In this document: positions 49,901 through 60,890 of the stretch, one piece after another
How positions within the stretch are numbered: position 1 is the stretch's first letter
How the letters are laid out: the number at the start of each line of letters is the position of its first letter
Source of the DNA: Patiria pectinifera
Taxonomy: Eukaryota > Echinodermata > Asteroidea > Valvatida > Asterinidae
Assembly (NCBI GenBank): GCA_029964075.1
Contig: CM057135.1
Location: 17,882,863-17,946,862 of the forward strand
Length of the DNA: 64,000 nt
Reading direction: 5' to 3'
Position numbers and translations under genes: made by a program
The notes under the pieces: generated by a model
What the model was told of the DNA's origin: nothing
What the model saw: the letters and a program-made list of their open reading frames with translations, nothing else
Database searches by the model: none

Positions 49901-52380
49901 ACTCGACCAAATCCAGCATCACTACAACAAATTTGTAGATGATGGAAGCAGACGAAAAAAGGGCAAAGACGTTTCCTTTAGCATTGTCGACACTCCAAAA
50001 CTGCCAATCGAAATTGCCCACGTAAGTAATCCTTTGCATGTGTGGTACATATACATGTATATGTGCTTATGTATGTACATGTACATGACTCGTATACAAT
50101 ACATACCGTGTCTCGTACCATGTGTTTTGAAGGTAATCCTGCCCAGTCTCCACATCTCGCTCGGCATCTTCAAGAAGATCTATGACCTCCTGGAGTCCAA
50201 TTGCCACAGCCTAGACGTCAGGTTGTTCAAGCTGCGAGTAGAGGGAGCAGATGAAGATGATGATGATGATGAATTTAACTTCGACCAAGCAGTAGTTGCA
50301 GAAGTAAGGAGGCAGCAGGAACTACAAAACCAACTTCTAGAGAAAAGAGAAAGCCTTGAAGAATTAGAAGAGGAACTGCCCCTTTTTCAACTGCAAAGTC
50401 ATCCACAGGCACAACAGGCACAACAAATACATGGCGAATACAGGGAGATGATATGTAAAGCTGGGCAGCTACACACTGATATCACCGAATTGGTAAAGAG
50501 TCTGATAACATGTACGACTGTTGCAGTACTTGCATGCTTAGATGACTAACATAGCTCATACTTAAACAAACAATTAACATAAAATCTCTCTATTTTCTTC
50601 CCCTCTTAAGGAATCTCGTGCTGCAGCTGTCAACCTTCCCTTTGGTACGGGACCAGTAGCCTGTGGTCTTGACACAGTACTGCAAAAGCACAACGTTTGC
50701 AGACAAGCGTACCATGATAAATCGTTCGTGGGGTAGCTCTACTGAGTGGAGCGTTGAATTACGGGTACCCCTCCATACAAACGCTCCACCGATTTGCCAT
50801 ACTTTGGTAGCACTTACACGGTCGTCATGACGGTATGCATTTTGTGCATGCCCTCGCGAGGACAAGGCCCAAAAAAACTGATAAAGAAAATACAAATGAG
50901 GAAGACAGTAACCCTGGATAGATCCACACATTCATGACATTCCATAAGACCCCTCAAATTGTTTCAAACAACCGGTAATTTTGAAAAAAGAACAAAATAG
51001 TCTGAACTTACTGCTCACAATTAAATGTGTCTGCCGAGTTCCACACAGTCTATTTCACTGACATGACTGATGCATAATTCATTGTGCGCGTGTGTGACGT
51101 CACTATACAAGAAAAACAAGTCGCGCTTAATCAACGACTGTTTCATGTACTGATATGTGCCCCGCACCAAAAACCCACAGTCAGACGGCGCGGGGCACAT
51201 ATGACTACATGAAACAGCTATTGAGTAAGCGCAACTTGTTTTTCTTCAATAGTGACGTCACACACGCGCGCAATGAATTATGCATCAGTCATGTCAGTGA
51301 AATAGACTGTGCAACTCGGCAGACACATTTAATTGTGAGCGGTAAGTTCAGACTATTTTGTTCTTTTTTCAAAATTACCGGTTGTTTGAAACAATTTGAG
51401 GGGTCTTATGGAATGTTATGAATGTGTGGATCTATCCAGGGTTACTGTCTTCCTCATTTGTATTTTCTTTATCAGTTTTTTTTGGGCCTTGTCCTCGCGA
51501 GGGCATGCACAAAATGCATACCGTCATGACGACCGTGTAAGTGCTACCAAAGTATGGCAAATCGGTGGAGCGTTTGTATGGAGGGGTACCCGTAATTCAA
51601 CGCTCCACTCAGTAGAGCTAGTTCGTGGGGTATCACGTGCATAATTGTTGCCAGGTTAATCACATGAACATGTTGCAAGCTGTAGATATATAGTACAATG
51701 TCACTATATTTTGTTAATTACTAATTCAAATCTTTTGACTCAATGGTTTGGCCCCCCCCCCCCCGACAGGTGAAAGTCATAACTGACTTGACGTCAGTTC
51801 CACGATCAGTGATTGCTAACGCCAAATCAGAAGACATTCCCATAGCCGCTTTGAATAGGTTAGAGCGAGAGGCAGCAGTAATCAGCAAGAAATTTGAAGA
51901 GGTGTTGCTACAATTTGCCGACGTTCATCATGGCATCAACCATTCCAATCCCCTGACAGATGATGGAATCCAGCAAATCGGTACTGTACACATTCCCATA
52001 TTATGAAACATTGTTTTCCAATATGTTTAATGAATTGGATTGATTAATTTACAATAAATTTACTTACATCTGCAGACATCAGCATCAAAAACTTCATGCG
52101 GTGTTTCAGGGCCCACTTTCCCAAGGCAAACATCAGTCCCAAAATGCATCTTTTGGAAGACCATGCCACAGATCAGCTCCGAATGTTCAAGGTTGGGTTT
52201 GGTCTTTTAAATGAGCAGGGAGGTGAATTGGTGCATACAGAGTTCAACCGGTCAGGGAGGGTAGTTCAAGGGATGCAGGATCCACTGCAGAAACTTCTCA
52301 GCGTCATGAGACGTCACCATACAACCAACACTCCAGATATTCGAGCAGCTTGTGTCAAGAAGACCTGCAAAGAAGAATGA
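46978..52380 (+). CDS. Ten-exon gene: RAG1 N-terminus/RING-like start plus transposase-like C-terminal half (N-RAG-TP-like), interrupted
   Basis: Exons: 46978-48012, 48576-48763, 48860-49068, 49167-49412, 49572-49648, 49816-50021, 50133-50492, 50611 to about 51681 (with an 887-bp insertion), 51770-51980, 52076-52380. Exon 1 resembles the RAG1 N-terminus: LCRVCGARTD, CEKCARKIRHYK, GNCTICEKF, then a RING finger CPICLCLLASPC..CEHNFC..C..CPVC. Later exons hold WVAIGGDKGGSSFKM, CFGDYELLSKLYG, LPSLHISLGIFKKIYDLLE and LNEQGGELVHTEFN, possible D, D and E positions of an RNase H-like core. It resembles N-RAG-TP elements reported from molluscs. Lesions: TAA at 47,761, after which the frame stays open and coding-like; a one-base shift in exon 3; and the exon 8 insertion. 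Confidence 0.75.
48301..48450. mobile_element. MITE, GGGCCCAATTTC family, short copy
   Basis: Ends CTGGGCCCAATTTCTTGGCA and (complement) TTGGCCCAATTTCATGGCAC are inverted. It lies in intron 1 of the RAG1-like gene and belongs with the element at 52,635-52,890. Confidence 0.7.
50734..51620. mobile_element. Long foldback element with near-perfect arms, inserted in exon 8 of the RAG1-like gene
   Basis: Arms of about 430 bp, starting TAGCTCTACTGAGTGGAGCG on both sides, are almost perfectly complementary around a spacer of about 18 bp near 51,178. A 10-bp duplication GTTCGTGGGG flanks it (50,724-50,733 and 51,621-51,630). Across the insertion the exon resumes in frame (SFVG then YHVHN), so the arrival interrupted a previously continuous exon. 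Arm identity implies a young insertion. The duplication length suits Mutator-like or Foldback elements. Confidence 0.92.
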
Positions 52381-52634
52381 TTTTTTATATACTGTATCAT
52401 TTGATTACTAGGCAACGGTTTGTAAATAATTGAACGGAAACTATAGGCTTAGGAAAAATATGTACGCAAGATTTTTTTTCAGGTACAGAAAATCAGGGTC
52501 AACAGCTACAAAAATGTAGACCTTGAAATGTGTTTAAGGCGTGTGTTGAAATCTCATTTGTGGCATTGAAAAAAAAATGCACATGCATGTAAGGTTCTAA
52601 TGTTACTCTATCAACTCATGGAGGAGTAAGAAGG

Positions 52635-52890
52635 CAGGGCCCAATTTCATGGCGCTGCTTACCGCAAGCAAAAAATGGGCACTTACGGTAGCAAAAAATT
52701 CTGTGCTTACGGCAAATCCTATTTCACAAGTTAGCGAGGAATTTTGGCTTATGCGCATGCATACATCCCGTAACTAAGGATTCTGTGCTTACGGGGTTAG
52801 CGCATAATTTTTCCGCTAGCACGATTAGCACAGAATGATGATCGTCAGCGCGGAATTCTGTGGTTGGCAGCGCCATGAAATTGGGCCCTG
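52635..52890. mobile_element. MITE with perfect 24-bp ends (CAGGGCCCAATTTCATGGCG)
   Basis: CAGGGCCCAATTTCATGGCG plus CTGC is exactly mirrored at the right end. The interior has sub-repeats around TTCTGTGCTTACGG. No clear target duplication. It is a second copy of the family found in intron 1 of the neighbouring gene. Confidence 0.85.
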
Positions 52891-53171
52891 TTCATGTAAA
52901 TATTAGATATATTTGTGTACATGTATATTATTAAAATTGCCTTCTGAATGAGAAGGTTAGAACGTTTTTAACACCTTTTATCACATAGTAGATAAAAGGC
53001 ATTATACTCAGCAAACACTTACCGCCAGCGTCCTGCATGTACAGTAGTTATTCGCGGCTATCACGTACATGTACATCTGGTAGTTAAACGATTTGACCCT
53101 TGACCCTGAGCATGCGGGACAACAACCGGGTTTGTGTCATGACCCATAACCTTTGCATATGTTTTGGTTCA

Positions 53172-53320
53172 TGCAAATGCGCGCGCTGGTATGCAAATTA
53201 GGCAAAAAAGAGTTGTAGCCAATTAGAACCTGTTTATTTTTACAATTGAGCGCGCTCAAATGCAAATTAGACAGGAGAAAGTGCAAGGGCCAATTAGAAA
53301 GTTTGTTGCGCGTAAAGACG
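53172..53320. promoter_or_regulatory. Duplicated octamer (ATGCAAAT) and CCAATTAG modules
   Basis: Two direct copies, about 73 bp apart, each have GCGCGCT, then ATGCAAATTAG, then CCAATTAGAA. A third ATGCAAAT precedes them. Octamer plus CCAAT pairs occur in histone and snRNA promoters, but no such gene follows within 1 kb. Regulatory function is a guess. Confidence 0.35.
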
Positions 53321-53804
53321 CTATTTTTTGGCGGGATTATCGGGTTTTGATCATTCTGTCACAGTCATCCAGAGGAGGCGGAGGGTTTTTACAAATTGGA
53401 TCAGCTTTTCAACAATTAATTTCGCCCACCACCTCCCCAGGCTCCACCTTTGTTAAATGGTTACATGTACATGTGTCACGTCCATTTTTACATGACTTTC
53501 TTTGGCATTTTATCCAGGCAGACAGCCAGTAAACCCCCTGTTTTGCCTTAAAACATTGTAAAACATGGATAGACTTTCGAATATTGAGGATTTTAATTGT
53601 ACAGTATATATATATTTGCATTAATCTTTGAAAATATTCAATCTAAATTGCAGTACTCATAGTGCTCACATGTTTCAAGAGGCTATGCTCCTGACCACAT
53701 GTTCAACAGTGGTGGGAACACATCTGCAATGACTTGTAAACATTGTATACTTTATTCAATCACAAATGCATTTAATCTATCCATTTTGTCTATTAGATAA
53801 CTCA

Positions 53805-53910
53805 GGTCTGGGTCCGGTGTACCCGCTGGGTTGGGTCTGGTGTACCCACTTGTTTGCGGGTATGGTATACCCATTTGGTCTTGGGTCAGGTGTACCCACT
53901 ATTTTTATTG
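53805..53910. repeat. Short tandem repeat of GGGTCTGGTGTACCCACT
   Basis: Four degenerate copies of a unit of about 25-37 bp, recognised by GGT(G/A)TACCC. Confidence 0.7.
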
Positions 53911-53927
53911 AGTGTCCGGCTTTGCCC

Positions 53928-54050
53928 ATGTTGCCAGAAATTCGGCATCCGGCACAATAATTGAAATAAAATGTTTGACTGTGGCTCATACACATACATG
54001 TAAAAATCAGTTGTCATGTGTCTTATCTTTATGTGAGTCTGAGTATAATG
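53928..54050. repeat. 120-bp dispersed repeat, copy 2
   Basis: Matches 20,757-20,885 with few differences and in the same orientation. It shows that the sequence at the end of the YqaJ-like relic is a repeated family. Confidence 0.85.
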
Positions 54051-54169
54051 GGTATATATTTATTTAATACTTAAGTTGTACCCACAATTTTACATAACAT
54101 TAACAGATTGTCTTCAAATTAATTCAAGAAATGAAACTAATGACAGTCAACAAGCTATGTATGGTACTA

Positions 54170-55480
54170 GGCCTACTCCTGGTAGCTTAGGGATAAATAA
54201 AGCAGAAATTAGTGAGAAAATAGGGTTTTTTTGGGCTTCTGCAGGTCAATCAATATCCATTTATAATATACTAATTTAATGAAGTAAATTTCTGCGGTCA
54301 ATAATAAAGAAATAATTTTGTGACAATTTAATTTAAAACATTATCAGAATTATCCAAATCACCAAACTGGAAAAGATCATTATTATAAGGAAGTAGAGTC
54401 ACACACATTGTTGGATTTTGAACAAAACTCTGTCTTTATCTTGCAAGAAACTGTTCCCTTTAGACCTCTAAATGAAAATTAATGAATATGCAAATACTTA
54501 ATCATAAAATGCCGAATGATATATTTATTTGAAAAATAAACAGACAAACACAAACACAAACCACAAACATATAAGCTATTTAACTGACCTTGAACTTGAC
54601 TTGAGGGCTTCTTTTGCTTTTTTGGTTTATCCTGTCGTTTGTCGTCTGTTAAAAAAATCAAACAAAGCAGGAATTAGTGGGAAAATGGTATTTTTTTGGC
54701 TTCTGCAGGTCGATCAACACCAATTTATAACATACTAATTGAATGAAGTTAATTTGTGTGGTAAAAAAATTAAGAAATAATTTTGTGCGGCCAGGAGAGA
54801 GAGCCCTTTCATGTGCCCTTTGGATCCCTGCATGGAAATCAAAGACATGGAAATCACTTAATCATATCAGGCCAAATCATACATTTCCCTGAAAAATAAA
54901 CAAACTCAAACACAAACATATAAGCTAATTAACTGACCTTGAACTTTACCTGATGGTTTCTTCTGCTTTTTAAGTTTGTCCTGTTTGTCGTCTGTTAAAA
55001 AAACATCAGATAAAGCAGGAATTAGTGAGAAAAAAAACCCTTTTTTTTTGCTTCTGTAGGTCAATCAACATCCATTTATAAGTAAATGAATTTAATTTGT
55101 ACAGTCAAAAATAAAGAAATAATTTTGTGCAGCTAGCTAGGAGAGCCCTTTCATTTGCCGTTTGGATCCCTGCATGAAAATAAAAAAAATGGAAGTAACT
55201 TAAGGCCGATCAAATCATACATTTCTTTGAAAAATAAACGAACACAAACATAAGCAAATTAACTGACCTTGAACTTGACCTGAGGGTTTCTTTCCCTTTT
55301 TGGTTTTGTCCTGTTGTTTGTCGTCTGTTAAAAAAAATCAAATAAAGCAGGAATTAGTGAAAAAAAAAATCTCTTTTTTTGGCTTCTGCAGGTCAATCAA
55401 CATCCATTCATCGTTCTAACTTAATGAAGTTAATTTGTGCGGTCAAAAATAAAGAAACAATTTTGTGACAATTTAATCTA
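54170..55480 (-). repeat. Tandem units of about 340 bp, three carrying a lysine-rich micro-exon
   Basis: Units recur at 54,190 (partial), 54,641, 54,987 and 55,320, sharing CAGGAATTAGTG, GGCTTCTGCAGGTC and AATAATTTTGTG. In three units the minus strand shows an acceptor TTTTAACAG, then a 42-45 nt exon coding DDK(Q)QDK.KK.KKPS, then a donor GTCAAG or GTAAAG. The exons are phase 1-1, so each can be added without breaking frame. This is exon duplication by tandem repetition, probably in a minus-strand host gene whose other exons lie to the right. Confidence 0.6.
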
Positions 55481-55554
55481 AAACGTTATCAGACATGATG
55501 TATTCACGAGTTTTGCTTTATTGTTATCAATTTATGTATCCTACCTCACATTTT

Positions 55555-55603
55555 TGTGGAGATACCGAAGCCACTTTTTTCCTGTTTCCTTTGTCCTGAT
55601 CTA
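55555..55603 (-). CDS. Possible exon of the lysine-rich minus-strand gene
   Basis: A stretch from an acceptor (TTGTAG) to a donor (GTAGGA) reads DQDKGNRKKVASVSPQKCE. It is basic like the neighbouring micro-exons, but its end phase does not join the next one, so either it is not used or a boundary is wrong. Confidence 0.25.
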
Positions 55604-57311
55604 CAATGTATAAATATTATTATTGATTTTTTTGTTAAAGATTATCAACGAGTGAAATAATGGCCTTCCCACTCAGTATACATAAACAAAAGCCACTCCC
55701 TGGGTATAATGGTTAAAAACATGTGGAGTATCTTTTCCATATCTACATGTATTCTTCTTAAATCACCATTAACTTAATTAATGACCTTCCTTTGTATAAT
55801 GTGTCATTAATGTAAACAATGGGGGAGGGGGCAATAAGACGGCAAGTGACCGGCAATACATGTGTCTTGTTAAACATGAGCATTTTGAATTTCAATATAC
55901 ATGTACGGGTCGTTCTTCAGTAAGTGTCTACTTTCGTGTCCCGATACTTTGACGCCGTATAGACTGAAAATTCGTTATTCTATGATGTGTTTTTTATTTA
56001 ATTTATGTTAATTAACATATTTCATACAATAAATGATCATAAAAAGCTAGAAAATAAATTGTTCAATGTTATTTATTTTCTGATGTTCGATGTCGACCCC
56101 CGAAAAACCCATGTCCCGATCGCACTATGTAAAAATTCTGATCGTTATATTTATTTGGTGGAGGGACTTTTCTTCAAGAAAATAATCTTAAACACTAGGT
56201 ATTTATTACTTAAATCTATTCAATCCCTCAAAATATGCTATTATAAACCGATTAAGTCCTAAATTTTATCGTTTTTTCCGAAAAATTTTGTCCCGAGGAT
56301 TTCAGTCAGATACCGTCACAAACCTGTGCAGCGCCCTCAATAGTTGATAAAAATCGCTTAGTCCCGCTGTTTCGGTCTTTGAACACGCGCGAAATACAAC
56401 AGTTGGTTGTTGCTTAAGTTGCTCCGGATCATGTGAATAAAAACCCGTCAAAAGCAAGGTTTTCGCTAAATGACAGGTACGTACCTTTATTCAGTGTCAT
56501 ATCCGAACGTTATAGAACCCATTAAATAGAAACAATTATTGTTTTTTTTGTGACTAGTAGTGCAAAGAGATTCGTGACCTGTGCCACTTCCCCAAGCTTC
56601 GCGCCTGGCATCGTCTGAACCGCGAAGCCATGTTGGGTTAAAGGTCAGGGCCATCATGTCCGTCACGCTCAGTTCCGTCACATTACCCTCGGTTTCCTGT
56701 GTGACGGAGATTACAGGCAGTGAAACGGATATGACATTTAATCATATTTTTTGTTTTTGTCATTGTTTTTAGTAATAATTAATTGTAAGGTAAGATTATA
56801 CTTTACCCCAGCTGTATTTTCCTTATTATCACCATCAATTGACATTTTACGAGAATTCATGATTTTAACGTGGAAAAATGTTAACAAATTTCTTGATAGG
56901 AAAAAAATTGATTTGTTTAGATGAGGCCCATAGGGTTTGTGCATAAAAGTGGGGGTATTAAACTTAAGTTAAATCTTTCCAAATTTAATTTTAGTCTTAA
57001 GTTGGGTCAAATTAGCGGCCATTTTGATCTTTCGCCGCCATTTTGGTACATTTGCAATGCAACATTTTAAAGAAATGTCAAATTCAATTACTTCAAAGTC
57101 TATGCTTGTAAAGTATGATGTAAATTTATTTTGTTTTGTAAGTTTAATTTTAAGGTACTTGCTTGGATTCGGTCTGGTAATTAATTCATAAATATAACTG
57201 TATGTTGTTTTGAACCGATACTTGGGCTTCTGCAACTTATTCATTGTTTATTTAATTCTAGCAATACGCAAGTTATTACAGTAAGTTTTCAATTTAATTT
57301 CTCATCACAGA

Positions 57312-59694
57312 ATGGCTCTTACAGCAGCAGAACGCGCCAAACGATATCGTAATCGTCTGAAGAGTGACCCAATACAGAAATCCCGGTACATGGAAAAAGA
57401 GCGGGTTCGCAAGAAAACTAACTATGTTCCTATGGCAGAGAGGAGTGAGCGACAACAGAGGATAACAAGAAGAAGTTGGCGAAGGAGTACAAAGAAATAT
57501 CGTGATGCCAAGAAAGATGTCCATGACGTGCTTCCAGACAGTCCTCCATCAACACCAGAGGTCCCTAATGCTGCAAATCTGCCTCCACCAACTCCACGAC
57601 GACCAGTTGATCGCGGAACGAATTACAACTACTGTTGAAGAATCAATGAAGTCGGCCGTTTGCGACATCCATAACAAAGCATGTATGTATGGAGAGTGTG
57701 AAGCATGCAAGGGGAAACGAGTAAATGTCCAGCTGCCTGCACATGACAAGCAAGTTAAATATCAGCAGTGGGTTACAAAGGAAAAGCTGTATGGTGATGG
57801 AAAGTCAACCAATGTTACTGTGAAAGAGACTTTCGAGATTAGTCTTTCCTCACTGTGCGAGAAATATGAAGCTGAGCTGAAGCCTCGCTTTACAACCCAT
57901 CACTTCAACATTTTTCATCAGTATGCAGAGCTGCGAAAATTGAAGGCTAACCTGGATGGAAATTCTGTTGCAGTGCATATAGATTTCTCTGAAAATTATG
58001 GCTGCAAATACTCGGAGGAGATCCAAAGTGTCCACTTTGGTGGATCCCACCAACAGGCGTCATTGCACACTGGAGTTTATTATACTTACGATGGATGCCA
58101 TGCATTTTGCACCATATCGGCTTGTACTAGACACGATCCCCCTGGGATTTGGGGACATCTTGCCCCAGTCTTGCGGGAAATAAAACAACGATACCCAGCC
58201 GTAACGACAGTGCACTTCATTTCGGACGGGCCCACAACACAGTATAGAAACAAAAAGAACTTCTGGCTGGGATCGACGATCCCAAAGACCATGGGGTTTG
58301 ATAAAGTGACTTGGAACTTCATGGAAGCAGGACATGGGAAGGGGGCACCTGATGGTGTAGGGGGTGTTTTGAAGAGAACTGCGGACTCGCTTGTGTCACA
58401 AGGAAAAGACATCCCGACTGCACATGAACTGTACGAGTCCCTCAAGCCAGTGACAAATATAAATTTGATTCTGGTGGTAGAGGAAGAAATCAACAAGTTT
58501 GACGACAAAATACCAACAGACCTGATCAGCGTCAACGGAACTATGAAAGTACATCAGGTGAGCTTTTTTTATTATTAAATACATGTATTTACATTTTTTT
58601 GATAGCATAAACGGCATGCGTGAAGTATCTGAACTGCAATAACTGAACTAAACCTCTCCATTTCTATTAAATGAACCCAGTTGATTTATTTTAAGGAAAT
58701 AAAAGCGTTGTTGTTTGACAAGTTTATTTAAAACGATTTGGAATATGTTTTGAAACCAGGTTTTTATATAAAGAATTGTTTGCACATAAAATAATATGAT
58801 ATATAACAAGAAACTTTGGGTGATTTTCGAAACCTACATGTATAAGCACATCTTTACAACTAATTTCTGTTAATTTCAACACATACACTTTTCAAGCGTT
58901 TTCCAAAAGGCGTGAACTGGAGCACAATCCCGAAATTTATGGTTAATAGTTTCTTCGCAATGACCAAGATGGCACTTTTCATCATTAATAATATTAACAT
59001 TATTTGGATTATTTCATTTTGTGTGTATGATCCAAAGGTCCTGTTCACCGATGATCCTGAGGTAGTTGACCATCGAGAGCTAAGTTGCTTTTGCAATGGC
59101 ATGCCCTGCTTCAAAACAACACAGGCGAGGTTAAGACGAACGGAGGAACGGACAACCAAGAAAAGGACCACCGAGGAAAGGACAACCGAGGAAAGCGCAA
59201 CGGAGCAAAGGACAACCAAGGAAAGGACAACCAAGGAAGGGACAACCGAGCAAAGGGCAACCGAGGAAAGGACAACCGAGGAAGGGACAACCGAGCACAG
59301 GACAACCGAGCACAGGACAACCGAGCACAGGACAACCGAGCAAAGGGCAACCGAGGAAAGGACAACCGAGCAAAGGACAGTAAGACCACAAAACAGAGTT
59401 ATAAAGCCTGTGACATTCGCGAATGCCAAGATTGGTGAATTCTGCGTTGTAGTATATGAGGGCGAACCGTATCCGGGTCTAATTTGTGATATAGATCAAG
59501 ACTCAATAGAAGTGAGTTCCATGGCAAGAGTGGGGAAAAATAGATTTTTTTGGCCACTGAGGGAAGACAAGATATGGTATGAATATGACGATATCGTCAC
59601 TTGGATACCGCCACCTGAGAAGGTGACTAACAGGCATCACCAGGTTGCTGTAGATTACTGGAAAGAAATTGTTGTAAACCTTAATGTTGAATGA
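57312..59694 (+). CDS. DDE/RNase H-like transposase (gene B), internally deleted copy
   Basis: An acceptor (CATCACAG) precedes the ATG. Exon 1 begins ALTAAERAKRYRNRLKSDP, a basic N-terminus typical of a multicopy animal family. After PPTPRR near 57,600 the reading jumps frame to a region coding SAVCDIHNKACMYGECEACK; the roughly 200 residues usually found between are absent, so this copy has an internal deletion. The core follows: VHIDFSENYGCKY (D), FISDGPTTQYRNK (D), FMEAGHGKGAPDGVGG (E). Donor at 58,558, next acceptor near 59,037; the last exon has LSCFC, a 15-bp-repeat expansion, then VGKNRFFWPLREDKIWY and VTWIPPPEKVT, the family's C-terminus. It lies within a TIR-bounded element, so it is its own transposase, now defective. 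Confidence 0.75.
59136..59392. repeat. 15-bp coding minisatellite (GGACAACCGAGGAAA)
   Basis: About 17 copies, with G/C and A/G variants, encode RTTEE-type repeats between the cysteine cluster and the C-terminal domain of gene B. Because the unit is a multiple of three and lacks stops in several frames, frames stay open on both strands. Confidence 0.9.
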
Positions 59695-59892
59695 TTGAAA
59701 TCAAACAAATATACAGTCGAACACTGATAAGAAGAGGTCCTTGGGACTTTACAAATACCTTGTTATACTATACCTTGTATTAACAGTATTGAAAACAAAG
59801 AAAAATAAAAACTTGGGACCTAATCTTTTCCTATTTAAAAGCGGGATGTCGTAGTAACAGTGCTCTTCTTATCAGTGTTCGATTGTATGCAG

Positions 59893-60325
59893 TGTAGAAA
59901 TGTAGCGTCTTGAAACACACATCCATGCAGGGTTTTTTTTTTTTTAAACAAGATGCAGTGCAATTCCTCTGAAAAACAAAATGTGTGTGTCCTACTGGAA
60001 GCATGTCTTCTTGGGCCATTTAAGAAAAAATGTTTTCTTGCCATTATATCCAATACGTGTAAATGTAGAAACAAATGAATCAAATCAAATATGAATTGTT
60101 CTTAATTTAAAAACAAAGTGTGCAAAAATGTAGCCTCTTGAAACACACATCCATGCGTTTTTTTTTTTTAAACAAGATGCAGTGCAATTCCTCTGAAAAA
60201 CAAACTGTGTGTGGCCTACTGGGAGACACATAAATGTCTTCTTGAGCCATTTAAAAAAAATGTTCTTGCCATTATATCAAATACATGTAAATGTAAAAAC
60301 AAATGACTCAAATATGAATGGTGCG
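59893..60325. repeat. Two direct repeats of about 200 bp
   Basis: TCTTGAAACACACATCCATG through AACAAGATGCAGTGCAATTC and CTTGCCATTATATC occurs twice, offset by about 228 bp. It is a local duplication downstream of gene B. Confidence 0.85.
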
Positions 60326-60566
60326 AAATTTGGTAAAAACAGAAAAACGAGGCTGAAACAAAAACGTGTGCAAACACATGTATGTGACTACCATTCTGAT
60401 ATTTCCAGTGATTTGTTTCATGAAAATGTACTCCTTACTTTATTTCCGTTAACATTAGGAAATACATGTATTACGTTTTACACCAATACAAGAATTGGTT
60501 TTCCACCTGTATGAAAGATTTATACATGTACATGTATACGGTTCAAACTAGAGCATTACCAGATAT

Positions 60567-60662
60567 AATGGTCTCTTGGAACTAAGGTCTGGCTCGCATT
60601 ATTAAACGGGCAAGTCCCAAAACATGCCTTAAATGCGAGCCAGACCTCACCAAGAGACCATT
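60567..60662. repeat. Compact hairpin (about 30-bp arms)
   Basis: AATGGTCTCTTGG and AGGTCTGGCTCGCATT are mirrored at the right side with a short bulge, around a 30-bp loop. It could be a miniature element or an RNA hairpin. Confidence 0.8.
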
Positions 60663-60739
60663 TTTTAAAGTAATGGTTTAGTTCTCACACTTAATACAAT
60701 ACAGAAATGTGCTGGTGATTAGCTTGTAATAGAGTTGAA

Positions 60740-60890
60740 TTGTTTTGAAAATTGTTGTGTTGAAAATTGTTGCATTGGATACCGTTGAAAAGTGTTGCAT
60801 TGAATCAACACAATGATGACTGAATACTGTTAGAAATTCAAATTGTTGCATTGAATACTGTTGAAAAATGTTGCATTGAAAACTTTTACT
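60740..60890. repeat. Degenerate minisatellite around TGTTGCATTGAA
   Basis: About seven imperfect GTTGAAAA(T/G)TGTTGCATT-like units of 18-36 bp. No coding role seen. Confidence 0.65.

Noticed and set aside
50590-51644. Two almost identical open frames facing each other at the ends of the foldback
   Set aside because: They are the two arms of one palindrome, not duplicated genes.
58860-59430. Long minus-strand frames rich in Cys/Ser/Val/Leu opposite gene B
   Set aside because: They arise from the 15-bp minisatellite of gene B and have no motif or splice support of their own.
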